In this document: piece by piece, positions 1-8,460 of the stretch
Numbering within the stretch: the stretch's first letter is position 1
Layout of the letters: each line of letters starts with the position of its first letter
From: Burkholderia ubonensis
Lineage (GTDB): Bacteria > Pseudomonadota > Gammaproteobacteria > Burkholderiales > Burkholderiaceae
NCBI RefSeq assembly: GCF_902833085.1
Contig: NZ_CADFEB010000001.1
Location: forward strand, 665,742-729,741
Reading direction: 5' to 3'
DNA: 64,000 bases
Made by a program: the position numbers and the translations under genes
The notes under the pieces: model-generated
Database searches by the model: none
What the model was told of the DNA's origin: nothing
Seen by the model: only the letters and a program-made list of their open reading frames with translations

Positions 1-1
1 C

Positions 2-799
2 GCGGCGTCGGGCGGGCGCACGGCGGGCGGCGGCACCGGCAACGCGAACGCGTTCAAGGAGCCGATGATGCTGTTCGGCAGCCCGTCAGGGATCGGGATG
101 TCGACGCAGCAGTCGGTGCATCTGGCGGCCGAGCAGCAGGTGAACGTCGTCAGCGGACAGAGCACGCATATCGCGAGCGGCAAGTCGCTGCTCGCGAGCG
201 TCGCGGAGAAGTTGAGCCTGTTCGTGCAGAACGCGGGAATGAAGCTGTTTGCCGCCAAGGGCAAGGTCGAGATCCAGGCGCACTCCGACAGCATCGAACT
301 GACTGCGCAAAAGAGCGTGAAGCTGCTGTCCGCGACCGAGAAGATCGAGATTGCCGCCGAGAAGGAAATCCTGCTGACGTCGGGCGGCGCATACATCCGC
401 ATCAAAGGCGGCGACATCGAAGTCCACGCACCGGGCAAGATCGACATCAAGGGCAGCCAGCACGCATTCAGCGGTCCTGCGGGACAGGACTATCTGCTGC
501 CGATGCTGCCGACGTCGCGACACAACGCCGCGCTGCAGTACCTCTACCACGACGACGAGCCGGTTCAACACGCGAAGTATGTCGCGACGCTGTCGGACGG
601 CAGCACCCGCGAAGGCGTGCTGGACGCACAGGGCCGGATGCATCTGGAAGACGTGCCTGTCGGCAACGTTCAGGTGGTGCTGGGCCCGGATGCGCGCGCT
701 TATGCACGGAAGAATCAGACGAAGAATCCGGACTTCAGGAACGAGTCGCTGTCCGAAGGCGACATCGATTCGCTGATCAAGAAACACGGGGGAGCGTGA
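2..799 (+). CDS. vgrG: T6SS spike protein VgrG, C-terminal part (5' end outside window)
   Basis: The reading frame is open from the first bases of the window, so the gp27/gp5-like part lies upstream. What is visible is a DUF2345-type repetitive beta region with short alternating segments such as VHLAAEQQVNVVSGQ and KVEIQAHSDSIELTAQ. It is followed by a tail of about 95 residues starting near TSRHNAALQYLYHDDEP, which looks like the small beta-sandwich extension (transthyretin/carboxypeptidase-regulatory type) that carries cargo in effector-loading VgrGs. VgrG trimers cap the Hcp tube and pierce the target cell. The stop codon overlaps the next start in GTGA, so the downstream toxin is translationally coupled and probably rides on this spike. 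The family call is firm; cargo binding by the tail is inferred. Confidence 0.9.
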   Translation, partial: AASGGRTAGGGTGNANAFKEPMMLFGSPSGIGMSTQQSVHLAAEQQVNVVSGQSTHIASGKSLLASVAEKLSLFVQNAGMKLFAAKGKVEIQAHSDSIELTAQKSVKLLSATEKIEIAAEKEILLTSGGAYIRIKGGDIEVHAPGKIDIKGSQHAFSGPAGQDYLLPMLPTSRHNAALQYLYHDDEPVQHAKYVATLSDGSTREGVLDAQGRMHLEDVPVGNVQVVLGPDARAYARKNQTKNPDFRNESLSEGDIDSLIKKHGGA

Positions 800-2295
800 G
801 CGTGAGTTGGAGCCTTGAGGATTTCAAACAAACTTCGATGGAAGTGGGGCAATGGTGCTGGGGAACGATGCAGGGGGCGTTCAACGAAAAACAGACCATC
901 AGCCAGATTCTGACCGATGCGGCAATCGGCATGATCCCGGGCGTCGGCGACGTGACGGCCGTGCGCGATCTGCTTGCCGTCAGCATCGGGATGAGCACCG
1001 AACCCCGGAAGCGGCATGAAGTTTCGGAGTGGATTTTGCTCGTCGTGCTGCTGTTCGCGCTGATCCCGGTGTACGGCGGCGTGGTCAAGGGCGTGGGGCG
1101 GTTGGCGCTGCGTGTCACGGGCGACGCGGCGAAGGATCGGAAGCTGCTCATCGAGGTCGTGCATTTCCTGAACCGCATGGGGCACGGTGATGCGCTCAAG
1201 TGGTTGCGCTCGCTCGACGTGCGGAAATACCAGAAGCCGCTGCTCGACAAGCTGAAAAGCTTCTGCGAGAGCATGCATCGCACGATCAAGCAGGTGCTCG
1301 ACGCGCGAGTCGGCAAGATGCTGCCGAATCCGTGGCAGCTGCAGCTTCAGACGGTCGCGGGCGGATTCGACGAGTTGCCGAAACTGGCCGACAAGATGGT
1401 GCCGAAGGCGCTCGATGAACTCGAGAACAAGATTCGGGTGTTGCAGAACACCGCGTATGAAGGGGAGAAGCGGTCGGTCGCGACGGGCGGGAAGCCCAGG
1501 GTCGAGCGGGAATCGGAGGCGGTGCTCGAGGAGAAGGTTCGGGTGCGGAAGTTGCCGCAGGGGCGGTACGCTTCGATTCATGCATCGGCTGAAGACGGCG
1601 AGATCGTGGCGGCATTACGTGGGAAATTTGGACCTAAAATTGAGGAAGGCTATCCAGATCTTTTCTACAAGAAAGATACGATGCGTGTTTTTGGTGATGA
1701 AAAGGTCTTTCTGAGCATAGCCTCGTTCCATGGCGAGATCGCAGCCGTGAACTCGAGTAAGCTGGCAGGAAAAAAGCTGTTCCGGGTGTTCGGCAGGGAG
1801 GGCCTTGTCGGTGGTGACTCGAAGGCCGGCGGCTTCGCCACCGCCGCATATTGGGGCGTCGGTGAGGCGCCGAAGAATGCCGAAGCATGGCGCGGACCAT
1901 GTGCTGTGCTGGATTCATACAATGCGAACGGTTTCATCACGATCGCGCATCTGCCAGACAATCTCGCAGAACTATGGCCTGAGGCGAAGGCGTGGATGGG
2001 TAAGGCTGCCGAGCAATACAGCGACGGCGAGCCGCTTCAGCATCTCGAAGGAGGGGCGGAACAGTTGCTCGCCAATTTTGGAGAAGAGGTCGCCACCGCT
2101 ATTACAAACGTCGGCGAAATAATGAAAAAGCATGACCTGAATTTCGCTCAGAAAAAAATCAAAGGAGTGCTCTTCAAGTTCTACAAGACGAACTGGGAAA
2201 ACGTTGAAAAAGTGTACGGCTACGGAAAAGCTGCGGAAGATGTGAATGCGGCTGCCACTCGGAAGCTTGCGGAAAGCGAAGTTCGCGCCAAGTGA
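796..2295 (+). CDS. Predicted T6SS cargo effector (polymorphic toxin, 499 aa)
   Basis: GTG start overlapping the vgrG stop. The first third carries the conserved leader of Burkholderia VgrG-linked toxins: IGMIPGVGDVTAVRDLLA (about residues 35-55), then a hydrophobic stretch, WILLVVLLFALIPVYGGVV, that could help translocation. A helical spacer follows. The toxin domain is about residues 245-430 and includes KKLFRVFGREG, GGFATAAYWGVGE, EAWRGPCAVLDSYN and LEGGAEQLLANFG. The spread of R, G-rich, W-G-A-Q and GG-Q elements is reminiscent of NAD-targeting ART/TNT-like toxins, but I cannot prove the fold or activity. Base composition falls visibly from about 1620 onward, as expected when a toxin tip has been exchanged. 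The two following genes are the expected immunity proteins. Confidence 0.75.
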   Translation: MSVSWSLEDFKQTSMEVGQWCWGTMQGAFNEKQTISQILTDAAIGMIPGVGDVTAVRDLLAVSIGMSTEPRKRHEVSEWILLVVLLFALIPVYGGVVKGVGRLALRVTGDAAKDRKLLIEVVHFLNRMGHGDALKWLRSLDVRKYQKPLLDKLKSFCESMHRTIKQVLDARVGKMLPNPWQLQLQTVAGGFDELPKLADKMVPKALDELENKIRVLQNTAYEGEKRSVATGGKPRVERESEAVLEEKVRVRKLPQGRYASIHASAEDGEIVAALRGKFGPKIEEGYPDLFYKKDTMRVFGDEKVFLSIASFHGEIAAVNSSKLAGKKLFRVFGREGLVGGDSKAGGFATAAYWGVGEAPKNAEAWRGPCAVLDSYNANGFITIAHLPDNLAELWPEAKAWMGKAAEQYSDGEPLQHLEGGAEQLLANFGEEVATAITNVGEIMKKHDLNFAQKKIKGVLFKFYKTNWENVEKVYGYGKAAEDVNAAATRKLAESEVRAK

Positions 2296-2351
2296 AGGTT
2301 TGCCGCTTCCGAAGCCAATGTAAGTGACGAAATACGCGAGTGATTAAAGCG

Positions 2352-3431
2352 ATGAATCAGTATGACATGCAGGATGATGTCACGCGGCGCAAGGTTTTCT
2401 GGTTGCTCCAGCGATTGACGAGCTTGTCCGTTTGGAGAGCAAAGCACAACGCTTTCAAGGAATTTGCCGTTGCGTATGAGACGGCGATCAAGACGTGGAT
2501 GCCGACCGACCCGGAGGCGATGGAGGCGGACCATCTCACGGCAATCTACGAAATCCTGGGGAATTACGAGAAAGGACTCGATGAACTCGCTCGTGGCTAC
2601 CGCTATGTATGGAAGAAAGGTCAAGCCCTCGACCGAGTTGTCAATCGATCCAATTATCTCGCCAAGTATTTCTATCGGAATCCGGATTATTGGGAGAGTG
2701 GTGGCCAAGTTGCACCTTATCCTCCCAAAGTCGACGCGCTCGCCAGACTGATGCGGGCGTCTCAGGTCCAGATGGAACATGCGCCGCTGGAGGTGTTGGG
2801 TCCCGATGACAATTTCGCTCAGCTGAGATCGCCGTGGGCACTATTGGATCGCGATGCGTACAACCAAGGCGCTTACGAACTCCCGTATCCGATCTTCGCT
2901 GAAGCCTTGCCCGAAGTTCCCGATTCGCCCGGCCCGGTGATTCGATCCGATCAGAAGGTTCCTTGCGATGGCATCTGGGAGCCGGTCACAATCGAGCAAA
3001 ATCGTGTACTCGGCATACTGCCGGTCGGTTCCAAATTGTTCGAAAACGACGGGTGCTTCAACTATTTCGTCGCGGATACGGCCGCCCCCAAGCTCGCGCT
3101 TCTGGATAAAACTACCTTCAAAGTAACGGCCAGACCTACCCACTGGCGCCTGCTGTGGGAAGACACACGCTACCTGGATGGCGTCATTCCTGATGAATCG
3201 CAATACTTCCTCGAACCACCCAGGAAATCGGAACCGTTTGCACCTGAAGCCGTCGCGCCCGTTCGTACCAGCGAGGTCTGCCCGGTGTCCGGCGAGTGGC
3301 GCACGGACGAATACGGTGGCAAGACCGTTCAAGTCGAACGCGGCGCGACGATGCCCGACATGCTGGTCCGGGACAACCTTGGCGAGTTGAAGGCGCACTG
3401 GGTGACGTGGCGTCTGGTGAAAAGGGCTTAG
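2352..3431 (+). CDS. Imm71/Imm72-like immunity protein, copy 1
   Basis: 359 aa, no signal peptide, so probably cytoplasmic, where it would neutralise the adjacent toxin. It begins MNQYDMQDDVTRRKVFWLLQ and has an acidic, aromatic-rich body (YFYRNPDYWES, HWRLLWEDTRYLDG). It ends in a compact domain with CPVSGEWRTDEYGG. The general pattern fits the Imm71/Imm72 immunity families often found downstream of Burkholderia VgrG cargo toxins. I use the ATG at 2352 because it aligns with the paralogue's start; a GTG at 2340 is in frame four codons earlier. The next gene is a full-length paralogue. Toxin specificity is inferred only from position. Confidence 0.75.
   Translation: MNQYDMQDDVTRRKVFWLLQRLTSLSVWRAKHNAFKEFAVAYETAIKTWMPTDPEAMEADHLTAIYEILGNYEKGLDELARGYRYVWKKGQALDRVVNRSNYLAKYFYRNPDYWESGGQVAPYPPKVDALARLMRASQVQMEHAPLEVLGPDDNFAQLRSPWALLDRDAYNQGAYELPYPIFAEALPEVPDSPGPVIRSDQKVPCDGIWEPVTIEQNRVLGILPVGSKLFENDGCFNYFVADTAAPKLALLDKTTFKVTARPTHWRLLWEDTRYLDGVIPDESQYFLEPPRKSEPFAPEAVAPVRTSEVCPVSGEWRTDEYGGKTVQVERGATMPDMLVRDNLGELKAHWVTWRLVKRA
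3131..3427 (+). repeat. Near-identical 3' segment shared by the tandem immunity genes (copy A)
   Basis: Bases 3131-3427 match 4254-4550 at a constant offset of 1123 bp with only scattered substitutions, for example gaggtctgc versus gatgtctgc. Upstream of this block the two genes differ much more. This pattern fits recent gene conversion or recombination rather than uniform divergence after duplication. Confidence 0.85.
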
Positions 3432-3480
3432 CGGTTCAGGCGATGCGCAGGCGGTCTCGTCGGGAGGCGGAGCGACGCCC

Positions 3481-4554
3481 ATGAACGAACACGATATGGA
3501 GAGTGACGTCACGCGTCGCAAGGTTTTCTGGTTGCTCCAGCGCTTGACCAGTTGGTCGCTCTGGAAAGCCAAATACGACGCCTTCAAGGTATTCGCGGAT
3601 GCGTACGAGACCGCGATCAAGACGTGGCCGGCGAACGATCCGGACGTCATGGAGGCGGACCACCTCAAGACCATTTATGAAATCCTGAACTGCTACGACA
3701 AGGGGCTCGCCGAGCTTGCGCATGGCCGCCGCTTCGTCTGGCGCGCAGGGCAAGCACTCGAACAGGCAATCGATCGATTCGACGAGCTAGGCGGCTACTT
3801 TTACCGCAATCCGAATTACTGGGAGCGCGGTCAGACCGAGCCCTATCCTCCCAAGGTCGATGCACTTTACAAGCTGATGCGTGCGTCCCAATTTCAGATG
3901 GATCACGCGCCACTGGAAGTAAGGTCGAACTTTCGCTTCGCGCGTTTGAGATCGCCTGACGCACTGTTGGATCCTGCTGACTACAAGCACGGGTTCTATG
4001 AGCTTGCTTACCCGACATTTCCCGAGATCTTGCCAGGTGTACCCGATTCGTTTGGACCGGTAATTCAGTCCGGTCAGACGGTTCCGTGCGACGGCATCTG
4101 GGAGCCCGTCACCATCGAGCAAAGCCGCGTACTCGGTGTCATTCCGATTGGTGCAAAACTGTTCGAAAGCGACGGCTGTTTCAATTACTTGATCGCTGAC
4201 ACCGAAGCGCCCAATCTCTCGCTTCTCGATGCGGCGAACTTCACCGTCGTACCCAGACCTACCCACTGGCGCCTGCTGTGGGAAGACGCACGCTACCTGG
4301 ACGGCGTCATCCCTGACGAATCGCAATACTTCCTCGAACCGCCCAGAAAATCGGAACCGCTGGCACCTGAAGCCGTCGCGCCCGTTCGTACCAGCGATGT
4401 CTGCCCGGTTTCCGGCGAGTGGCGCACGGACGAATACGGTGGCAAGACCGTTCAAGTCGAACGCGGCGCGACGATGCCCGACATGCTGGTCCGGGACAAC
4501 CTTGGCGAGTTGAAGGCGCACTGGGTGACGTGGCGTCTGGTGAAAAGGGGGTAG
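3481..4554 (+). CDS. Imm71/Imm72-like immunity protein, copy 2 (paralogue)
   Basis: 357 aa, colinear with the preceding immunity gene from MNEHDMESDVTRRKVFWLLQ to the last residue. A clear purine-rich ribosome-binding site (GGGAGGCGGAG) precedes the ATG. The N-terminal two thirds have diverged, while the last ~99 codons are almost identical in DNA to copy 1. Tandem immunity copies can protect against variant toxins from other strains, or one may be a spare left from an earlier toxin exchange. The gene ends where a truncated merR begins on the other strand, so it marks the distal edge of the T6SS cassette. Confidence 0.75.
   Translation: MNEHDMESDVTRRKVFWLLQRLTSWSLWKAKYDAFKVFADAYETAIKTWPANDPDVMEADHLKTIYEILNCYDKGLAELAHGRRFVWRAGQALEQAIDRFDELGGYFYRNPNYWERGQTEPYPPKVDALYKLMRASQFQMDHAPLEVRSNFRFARLRSPDALLDPADYKHGFYELAYPTFPEILPGVPDSFGPVIQSGQTVPCDGIWEPVTIEQSRVLGVIPIGAKLFESDGCFNYLIADTEAPNLSLLDAANFTVVPRPTHWRLLWEDARYLDGVIPDESQYFLEPPRKSEPLAPEAVAPVRTSDVCPVSGEWRTDEYGGKTVQVERGATMPDMLVRDNLGELKAHWVTWRLVKRG
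4254..4550 (+). repeat. Near-identical 3' segment shared by the tandem immunity genes (copy B)
   Basis: Second copy of the block at 3131-3427, offset by 1123 bp. It encodes the domain from RPTHWRLLWED to the C-terminus. The pair is a direct repeat long enough for homologous recombination that would delete one immunity gene and leave a hybrid. Confidence 0.85.
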
Positions 4555-4565
4555 AGCTGAACACT

Positions 4566-4634
4566 ATCTCGCAGCGCCCGAACGGTCAGCCCCGCCCGTT
4601 TTGCGAGCGCTCCGATTTTCAACGGCATCGCCAT
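4566..4634 (-). pseudogene. Truncated MerR-family regulator (N-terminal fragment)
   Basis: Reading leftward from a start at 4634 or 4628 gives MAMPLKIGALAKRAGLTVRALR, the typical first helix-turn-helix of a MerR-family regulator. A good Shine-Dalgarno (GGAGG) lies just before the ATG at 4628. Homology stops abruptly after RALR and the frame runs into antisense sequence of the second immunity gene. Only the start, its ribosome-binding site and perhaps its promoter remain. The simplest reading is that the T6SS cassette, or a deletion at its edge, cut off the rest of the gene. Confidence 0.6.
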
Positions 4635-4812
4635 TCCTCCGCGTGAACCGCAAGTCCGTTTATCGAAATGTTCACAACCCTGACAGGGATTTGCACAGCC
4701 CGACGGAACCTGTCATCAAAATGTCGTTCAAGACTCCCCGCCGCATGCCGATAAATCACGTGTAGATCCAGGTTCATCGCGCACGACATAAAAAAACGCA
4801 TCCGGGGGTAAC
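4635..4812. other. Intergenic region between merR remnant and zinc-finger gene
   Basis: 178 bp that should hold the leftward promoter of the lost merR and the rightward promoter of the zinc-finger gene. It is AT-richer than the flanking genes. I see no convincing repeat or terminator in it. Confidence 0.4.
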
Positions 4813-5334
4813 GTGGCAGAGTGCAGCAACTGCGGCAAGACATTCTTCATCGGCGGCCAGACGATCGACCGTCACCGCTATTGCGGCGAGCAATGCGCGC
4901 AAGCGCACTCGGTGCTCGTCGTCGCCGAGCGCCTGCCCGCGGTCACGGTGCATCAATACGTCGACGACTGCCGCCACGGCCCATGCCCGATCTGCAAGCG
5001 CGAGGACGGCCCCATCGACGTCCACGCGGTCCATCGCGTGGTGTCGCTGGTGTTCGTCACGCAATGGGCGACGCGCCGTCATGTCTGCTGCCGGCGCTGC
5101 GGCCGCAAGAAGCAGGCGATGGCGATTCTCACGTCCGCCGTCTGCGGCTGGTGGGGGCTGCCGTGGGGCGTCGTGCTGACGCCGATCCAGATCGTGCGCA
5201 ACGTGCTCGGTTTCGCGCGGCGCGAGCCCGCGACAGCGACGCAGCAATTCGAGCAGGCGGTGCGGCGCAAGCTGGCCGCGCATCACCTGCGGCGCGCGCA
5301 GCAGCCCGTCGAGCCGAGGCCGGAGATGGCATGA
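4813..5334 (+). CDS. Hypothetical protein with Cys-rich zinc-binding motifs
   Basis: 173 aa with a GTG start preceded by GGGGG. Two Cys clusters are visible: CSNCGKTFF...RYCGEQC near the N-terminus, then CPICKRED and CCRRCGRKKQ in the middle. Both look like zinc ribbons. A hydrophobic segment, AILTSAVCGWWGLPWGVVL (about residues 105-125), may be a single membrane helix, after which the tail is basic. I do not recognise a named family. It stands alone, convergent with the acetyl-CoA synthetase gene. Confidence 0.65.
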   Translation: MAECSNCGKTFFIGGQTIDRHRYCGEQCAQAHSVLVVAERLPAVTVHQYVDDCRHGPCPICKREDGPIDVHAVHRVVSLVFVTQWATRRHVCCRRCGRKKQAMAILTSAVCGWWGLPWGVVLTPIQIVRNVLGFARREPATATQQFEQAVRRKLAAHHLRRAQQPVEPRPEMA

Positions 5335-5335
5335 C

Positions 5336-5367
5336 GGCATCCCGTCGTGCCCGCACGACGAGATGCC
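5336..5367. terminator. Hairpin between convergent genes
   Basis: Inverted repeat: outer arms GGCATC/GATGCC and inner arms CGTCGTGC/GCACGACG with a 2-nt loop and one mismatch. It sits between the stop of the zinc-finger gene and the stop of the acetyl-CoA synthetase gene. There is no adjacent U-tract on either strand, so termination is plausible but not certain. Confidence 0.45.
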
Positions 5368-5394
5368 GATCGATCGAAGTCCTCTCGATTATTT

Positions 5395-7455
5395 TTACTT
5401 CACGAGCGTCCTCAGGCTGTCGACGATCTCCGGGTTGGCGAGCGTCGATACGTCGCCGGGGTCCTGATGGTTCGACAGCGCCGCGAGCACGCGCCGCATG
5501 ATCTTGCCCGAGCGGGTTTTCGGCATGTCCGGGACGATCAGCACCCGGTGCGGCTTCGCGATCGAGCCGATCCGCTCGACCACCGATTCCGACACCAGCC
5601 TGGCGAGCTGCTCCGACGCTTCCACGCCGGGCTTCAGCGACACATAGAGCTCGGGCACCTTGCCCTTGATCTCGTCGGCGACCGGCACGACCGCCGCCTC
5701 GACGACGTCGGGAACCAGCAGCGCCGCCGACTCGATCTCCTTGGTGCCGAGCCGGTGGCCCGCGACGTTGATCACGTCGTCGATGCGGCCGAGAATCCGG
5801 AAATAGCCGTCCGCGGCATCGACGGCGCCGTCGCCCGCCATGTACGGCCAGTCGCGCCAGTCCTTGCTGTTCCGGTCGCGGCAGTAGCGGCTGTAGTACG
5901 TCTGCACGTAGCGCTCCGGGGCCTTCCAGATGGTCTGGAACGCGCCCGGCCACGGGTTGCGGATGCAGATGTTGCCGGCCTTGCCGGACCCCTGCGGCAG
6001 CTCGTTGCCGTCGTCGTCGTAGATCACCGGATGAATGCCCGGAATTCCCGGGCCGGCGCTGCCGGGTTTCATCTTGTGCAGCGCCGGCACGGTGCTGCAC
6101 AGGAAGCCGCCCGTTTCCGTCTGCCACCACGTATCGACGATCACGGCCTCGCCCTTGCCGACCACCTTGTGATACCACTTCCACACTTCGGGCTCGATCG
6201 GCTCGCCGACGGTCGTCATGTGCTTGAAGTGATAGTGGTACTTCGCGGGCTCGTCCGGCCCGGCGCGTCGCAGTGCACGGATCGCCGTCGGCGACGTGTG
6301 GAAGATGTTGACGCCGAGCTGCTCGGCAATGCGCCACGGCCGGCCGGGATCGGGGTAGACCGGCACGCCTTCGTAGATGACCGTCGAGGTCGCGAGCGCG
6401 AGCGGGCCATAGACGATGTACGAATGGCCGGTGATCCAGCCGATGTCGGCCATGCACCAGTACACGTCCTCGGGATGGATGTCCTGGATGTATTTCGAGG
6501 TCCACGCCACATACGACAGGAAGCCGCCGGTCGAGTGCTGGCAGCCCTTCGGGCGTCCGGTGGTGCCGCTCGAGTACATGAGGAACAGCGGCGCTTCCGC
6601 CGGCATCTCGACCGGGTCGATCAACCTGCCGCGGAACCGCTCGAGCGCATCGTTGACGATCACGTCGCGGCCTTCGACGAGCGGCGTCGGGCTCGAGTAC
6701 TTGCCCGGATAGCGCTGCCAGACCAGCACCTTCTCGGCCGCGTGGCCTTTGCCGGCCGCTTCGGCGAACGCGATGTCCGCCTTTTCCTTGTGGTCGAGCA
6801 GCTTGCCGCCGCGGTAATAGGCATCCATCGTGATCAGCAGGCGGCTTTCCGAATCGAGGATGCGGTCGGCGCACGCCGCGCCGCTGAAGCCGCTGAACAC
6901 CTGCGAGTGAATCACGCCGAGCCGCGCGCAGGCGAGCATCGTGATCGGCAGTTCGGCCACCATCGGCATGTGCAGGGTCACGCGATCACCGGCCTTCAGG
7001 CCGAACACGTCGCGCAACAGCGCGGCGAATTCGTTGACGCGGACATAGAGCTCCTGGTACGTGACGTGCTGGACCGCCTCGGATTCGAGTTCGGGCACGA
7101 AATGGATCGCGGTCTTGTTGCGGTACTTCGGCAGATGGCGATCCACGCAGTTGTAGCACGCGTTGAGCCTGCCGCCGACGAACCAGCGCCAGAACGGCGG
7201 ATGGCTCGCGTCGAAGGTCGTCTCCCAATACTTGTACCAGTCGAGCAGCTCCGCGAACTCCTTGAAGCACTCGGGAAACCTGTCGAGGGAAAAGCGCTCG
7301 AACACGCCCGGGTCGGTCAGGTTGGCCTGGCCGATGAACGAGGCGGGCGGCAGGAAGTAATCCTCCTCGGGCCAGTGGACGGCGATTTGCGCCTCGGAAA
7401 CGTCGGCCGCGTGCGATTCGGCGGCAGCGCGGTGCGACGGCTTGTCTCGTGACAT
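5395..7455 (-). CDS. Acetyl-/propionyl-CoA synthetase (AMP-forming)
   Basis: 686 aa member of the ANL adenylate-forming superfamily. It activates acetate or another short acyl acid to an acyl-AMP, then to acyl-CoA. Visible motifs are the P-loop YSSGTTGRPKG, the core WWQTETGG, the hinge region YFRILGRIDDVINVAGHRLG and the C-terminal lysine motif PKTRSGKIMRR, whose Lys is the usual acetylation switch in Acs enzymes. The N-terminus has the ACS-type preceding domain (YKYWETTFDASHPPFWRWF). It is slightly longer than classical Acs. A good AGGAGGAT site precedes the ATG. The upstream gene is an acetate transporter, supporting acetate as substrate; propionate cannot be excluded. Confidence 0.88.
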   Translation of the reverse strand: MSRDKPSHRAAAESHAADVSEAQIAVHWPEEDYFLPPASFIGQANLTDPGVFERFSLDRFPECFKEFAELLDWYKYWETTFDASHPPFWRWFVGGRLNACYNCVDRHLPKYRNKTAIHFVPELESEAVQHVTYQELYVRVNEFAALLRDVFGLKAGDRVTLHMPMVAELPITMLACARLGVIHSQVFSGFSGAACADRILDSESRLLITMDAYYRGGKLLDHKEKADIAFAEAAGKGHAAEKVLVWQRYPGKYSSPTPLVEGRDVIVNDALERFRGRLIDPVEMPAEAPLFLMYSSGTTGRPKGCQHSTGGFLSYVAWTSKYIQDIHPEDVYWCMADIGWITGHSYIVYGPLALATSTVIYEGVPVYPDPGRPWRIAEQLGVNIFHTSPTAIRALRRAGPDEPAKYHYHFKHMTTVGEPIEPEVWKWYHKVVGKGEAVIVDTWWQTETGGFLCSTVPALHKMKPGSAGPGIPGIHPVIYDDDGNELPQGSGKAGNICIRNPWPGAFQTIWKAPERYVQTYYSRYCRDRNSKDWRDWPYMAGDGAVDAADGYFRILGRIDDVINVAGHRLGTKEIESAALLVPDVVEAAVVPVADEIKGKVPELYVSLKPGVEASEQLARLVSESVVERIGSIAKPHRVLIVPDMPKTRSGKIMRRVLAALSNHQDPGDVSTLANPEIVDSLRTLVK

Positions 7456-7662
7456 GGCAGATCCTCCTTGCTCCCAGGTGCCCGGAGCACGAAGTGAACG
7501 TGCTGCCGGCGGCGGCGCGTCATGGGTCCGTCTTTCACGGGTCGAGGCACCAGGTGCGATGGTGTGCGTATGCGATATGACGAATTCCGGTTCGGGGGGC
7601 GATGCGATGGCCGGCGGCGCCGGCCGGCGCGTCCGATGCGCGCCCGCCGGCCCGCCGGTGGG
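7456..7662 (-). other. Gap between satP-like gene and acetyl-CoA synthetase gene, with GC-rich hairpin
   Basis: 207 bp. A perfect hairpin with arms GGCCGGC/GCCGGCC and a 3-nt loop lies at 7609-7625, shortly after the transporter stop. No U-run follows it in the direction of transcription, so it is more likely an mRNA-processing or attenuation structure than a simple terminator. No coding region is credible here. Confidence 0.35.
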
Positions 7663-8241
7663 TCACGCCGCTCGCGGATGGCCTTGCGACCAGTCGTGCG
7701 TCGGCAGCACGGTATGGCCGAAGGCTTCGTTGATGATCATGGCCGCCGATGCGTAGAACGCCAGCAGCGCGGTCACGAGGCCCGTGTAGCCGCCGATCTG
7801 CGTGGCCAGGCTCGACCCGGTCCACGCGCCGATCGCCAGCATCAGGAACGTGATCCACAACGACAGGAACACCAGTTGCACGGACGTGCTCGTGTGCAGC
7901 GAGCCGATCCACATGTAGAACGTGAAGACGCCCCACGCCATCAGGTACCAGCCGACGAACGATTCCGGAACCTTCGTGCCCAGGAATGCGACGAACAGCG
8001 CGAAGGACCACCAGAAGGCGCCATAGCTGAGGAACGCCACCGTGCCCAGCGTGTTGCCGCGCGGGAATTCGAGCACGCCCGCGATCATTTGCGCGGTGCC
8101 GCCGAACGCGAACGCGACCGCCAGCACGAGGCCCAGCGCGTCCGCGCTGTACCAGCCGGCGTTCACCATGCTGAGCATCCAGGTCGTGAGTGCGAACCCG
8201 GCCAGTCCGAGCGGCGCCGGGTTGGAAAGCTTGCTGTTCAT
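7663..8241 (-). CDS. satP: Acetate/succinate transporter, GPR1/FUN34/YaaH family
   Basis: 192 aa, six predicted membrane helices, the usual length for SatP. The family signature near the N-terminus reads NPAPLGLAGFALTTWMLS, and the pore helices are followed by FPRGNTLGTVAFLSYGAFWW. The chosen ATG has GGAGGCGG eight bases before it; longer in-frame starts lack this. The protein imports acetate with protons across the inner membrane. It lies upstream of the acetyl-CoA synthetase gene on the same strand, making an uptake-and-activation pair. Confidence 0.88.
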   Translation of the reverse strand: MNSKLSNPAPLGLAGFALTTWMLSMVNAGWYSADALGLVLAVAFAFGGTAQMIAGVLEFPRGNTLGTVAFLSYGAFWWSFALFVAFLGTKVPESFVGWYLMAWGVFTFYMWIGSLHTSTSVQLVFLSLWITFLMLAIGAWTGSSLATQIGGYTGLVTALLAFYASAAMIINEAFGHTVLPTHDWSQGHPRAA

Positions 8242-8460
8242 AAAACCGCCTCCGTGGTGGTTTGCCCTCGAAACGGTTCCGGAGACGATACGAATTCCTC
8301 GGTCGCCGCCGAACGCGACCGTGCGGTGCTCGCTATCGATGGCTGCTGGCTCGGAAAATGCGATTGATCCCTTTCGTGGCGCAGCCTCACGCCAGCCTGC
8401 GCGGCCCAACTTAAGTGTAGGCGGCATGGCGCAAAGCGGAGCCGGATGGCATCGAATTCG

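Noticed and set aside
5347..7452. A 701-codon plus-strand frame opposite the acetyl-CoA synthetase gene
   Set aside because: Arg/Asp/His-rich antisense translation; the synthetase on the minus strand has every family motif.
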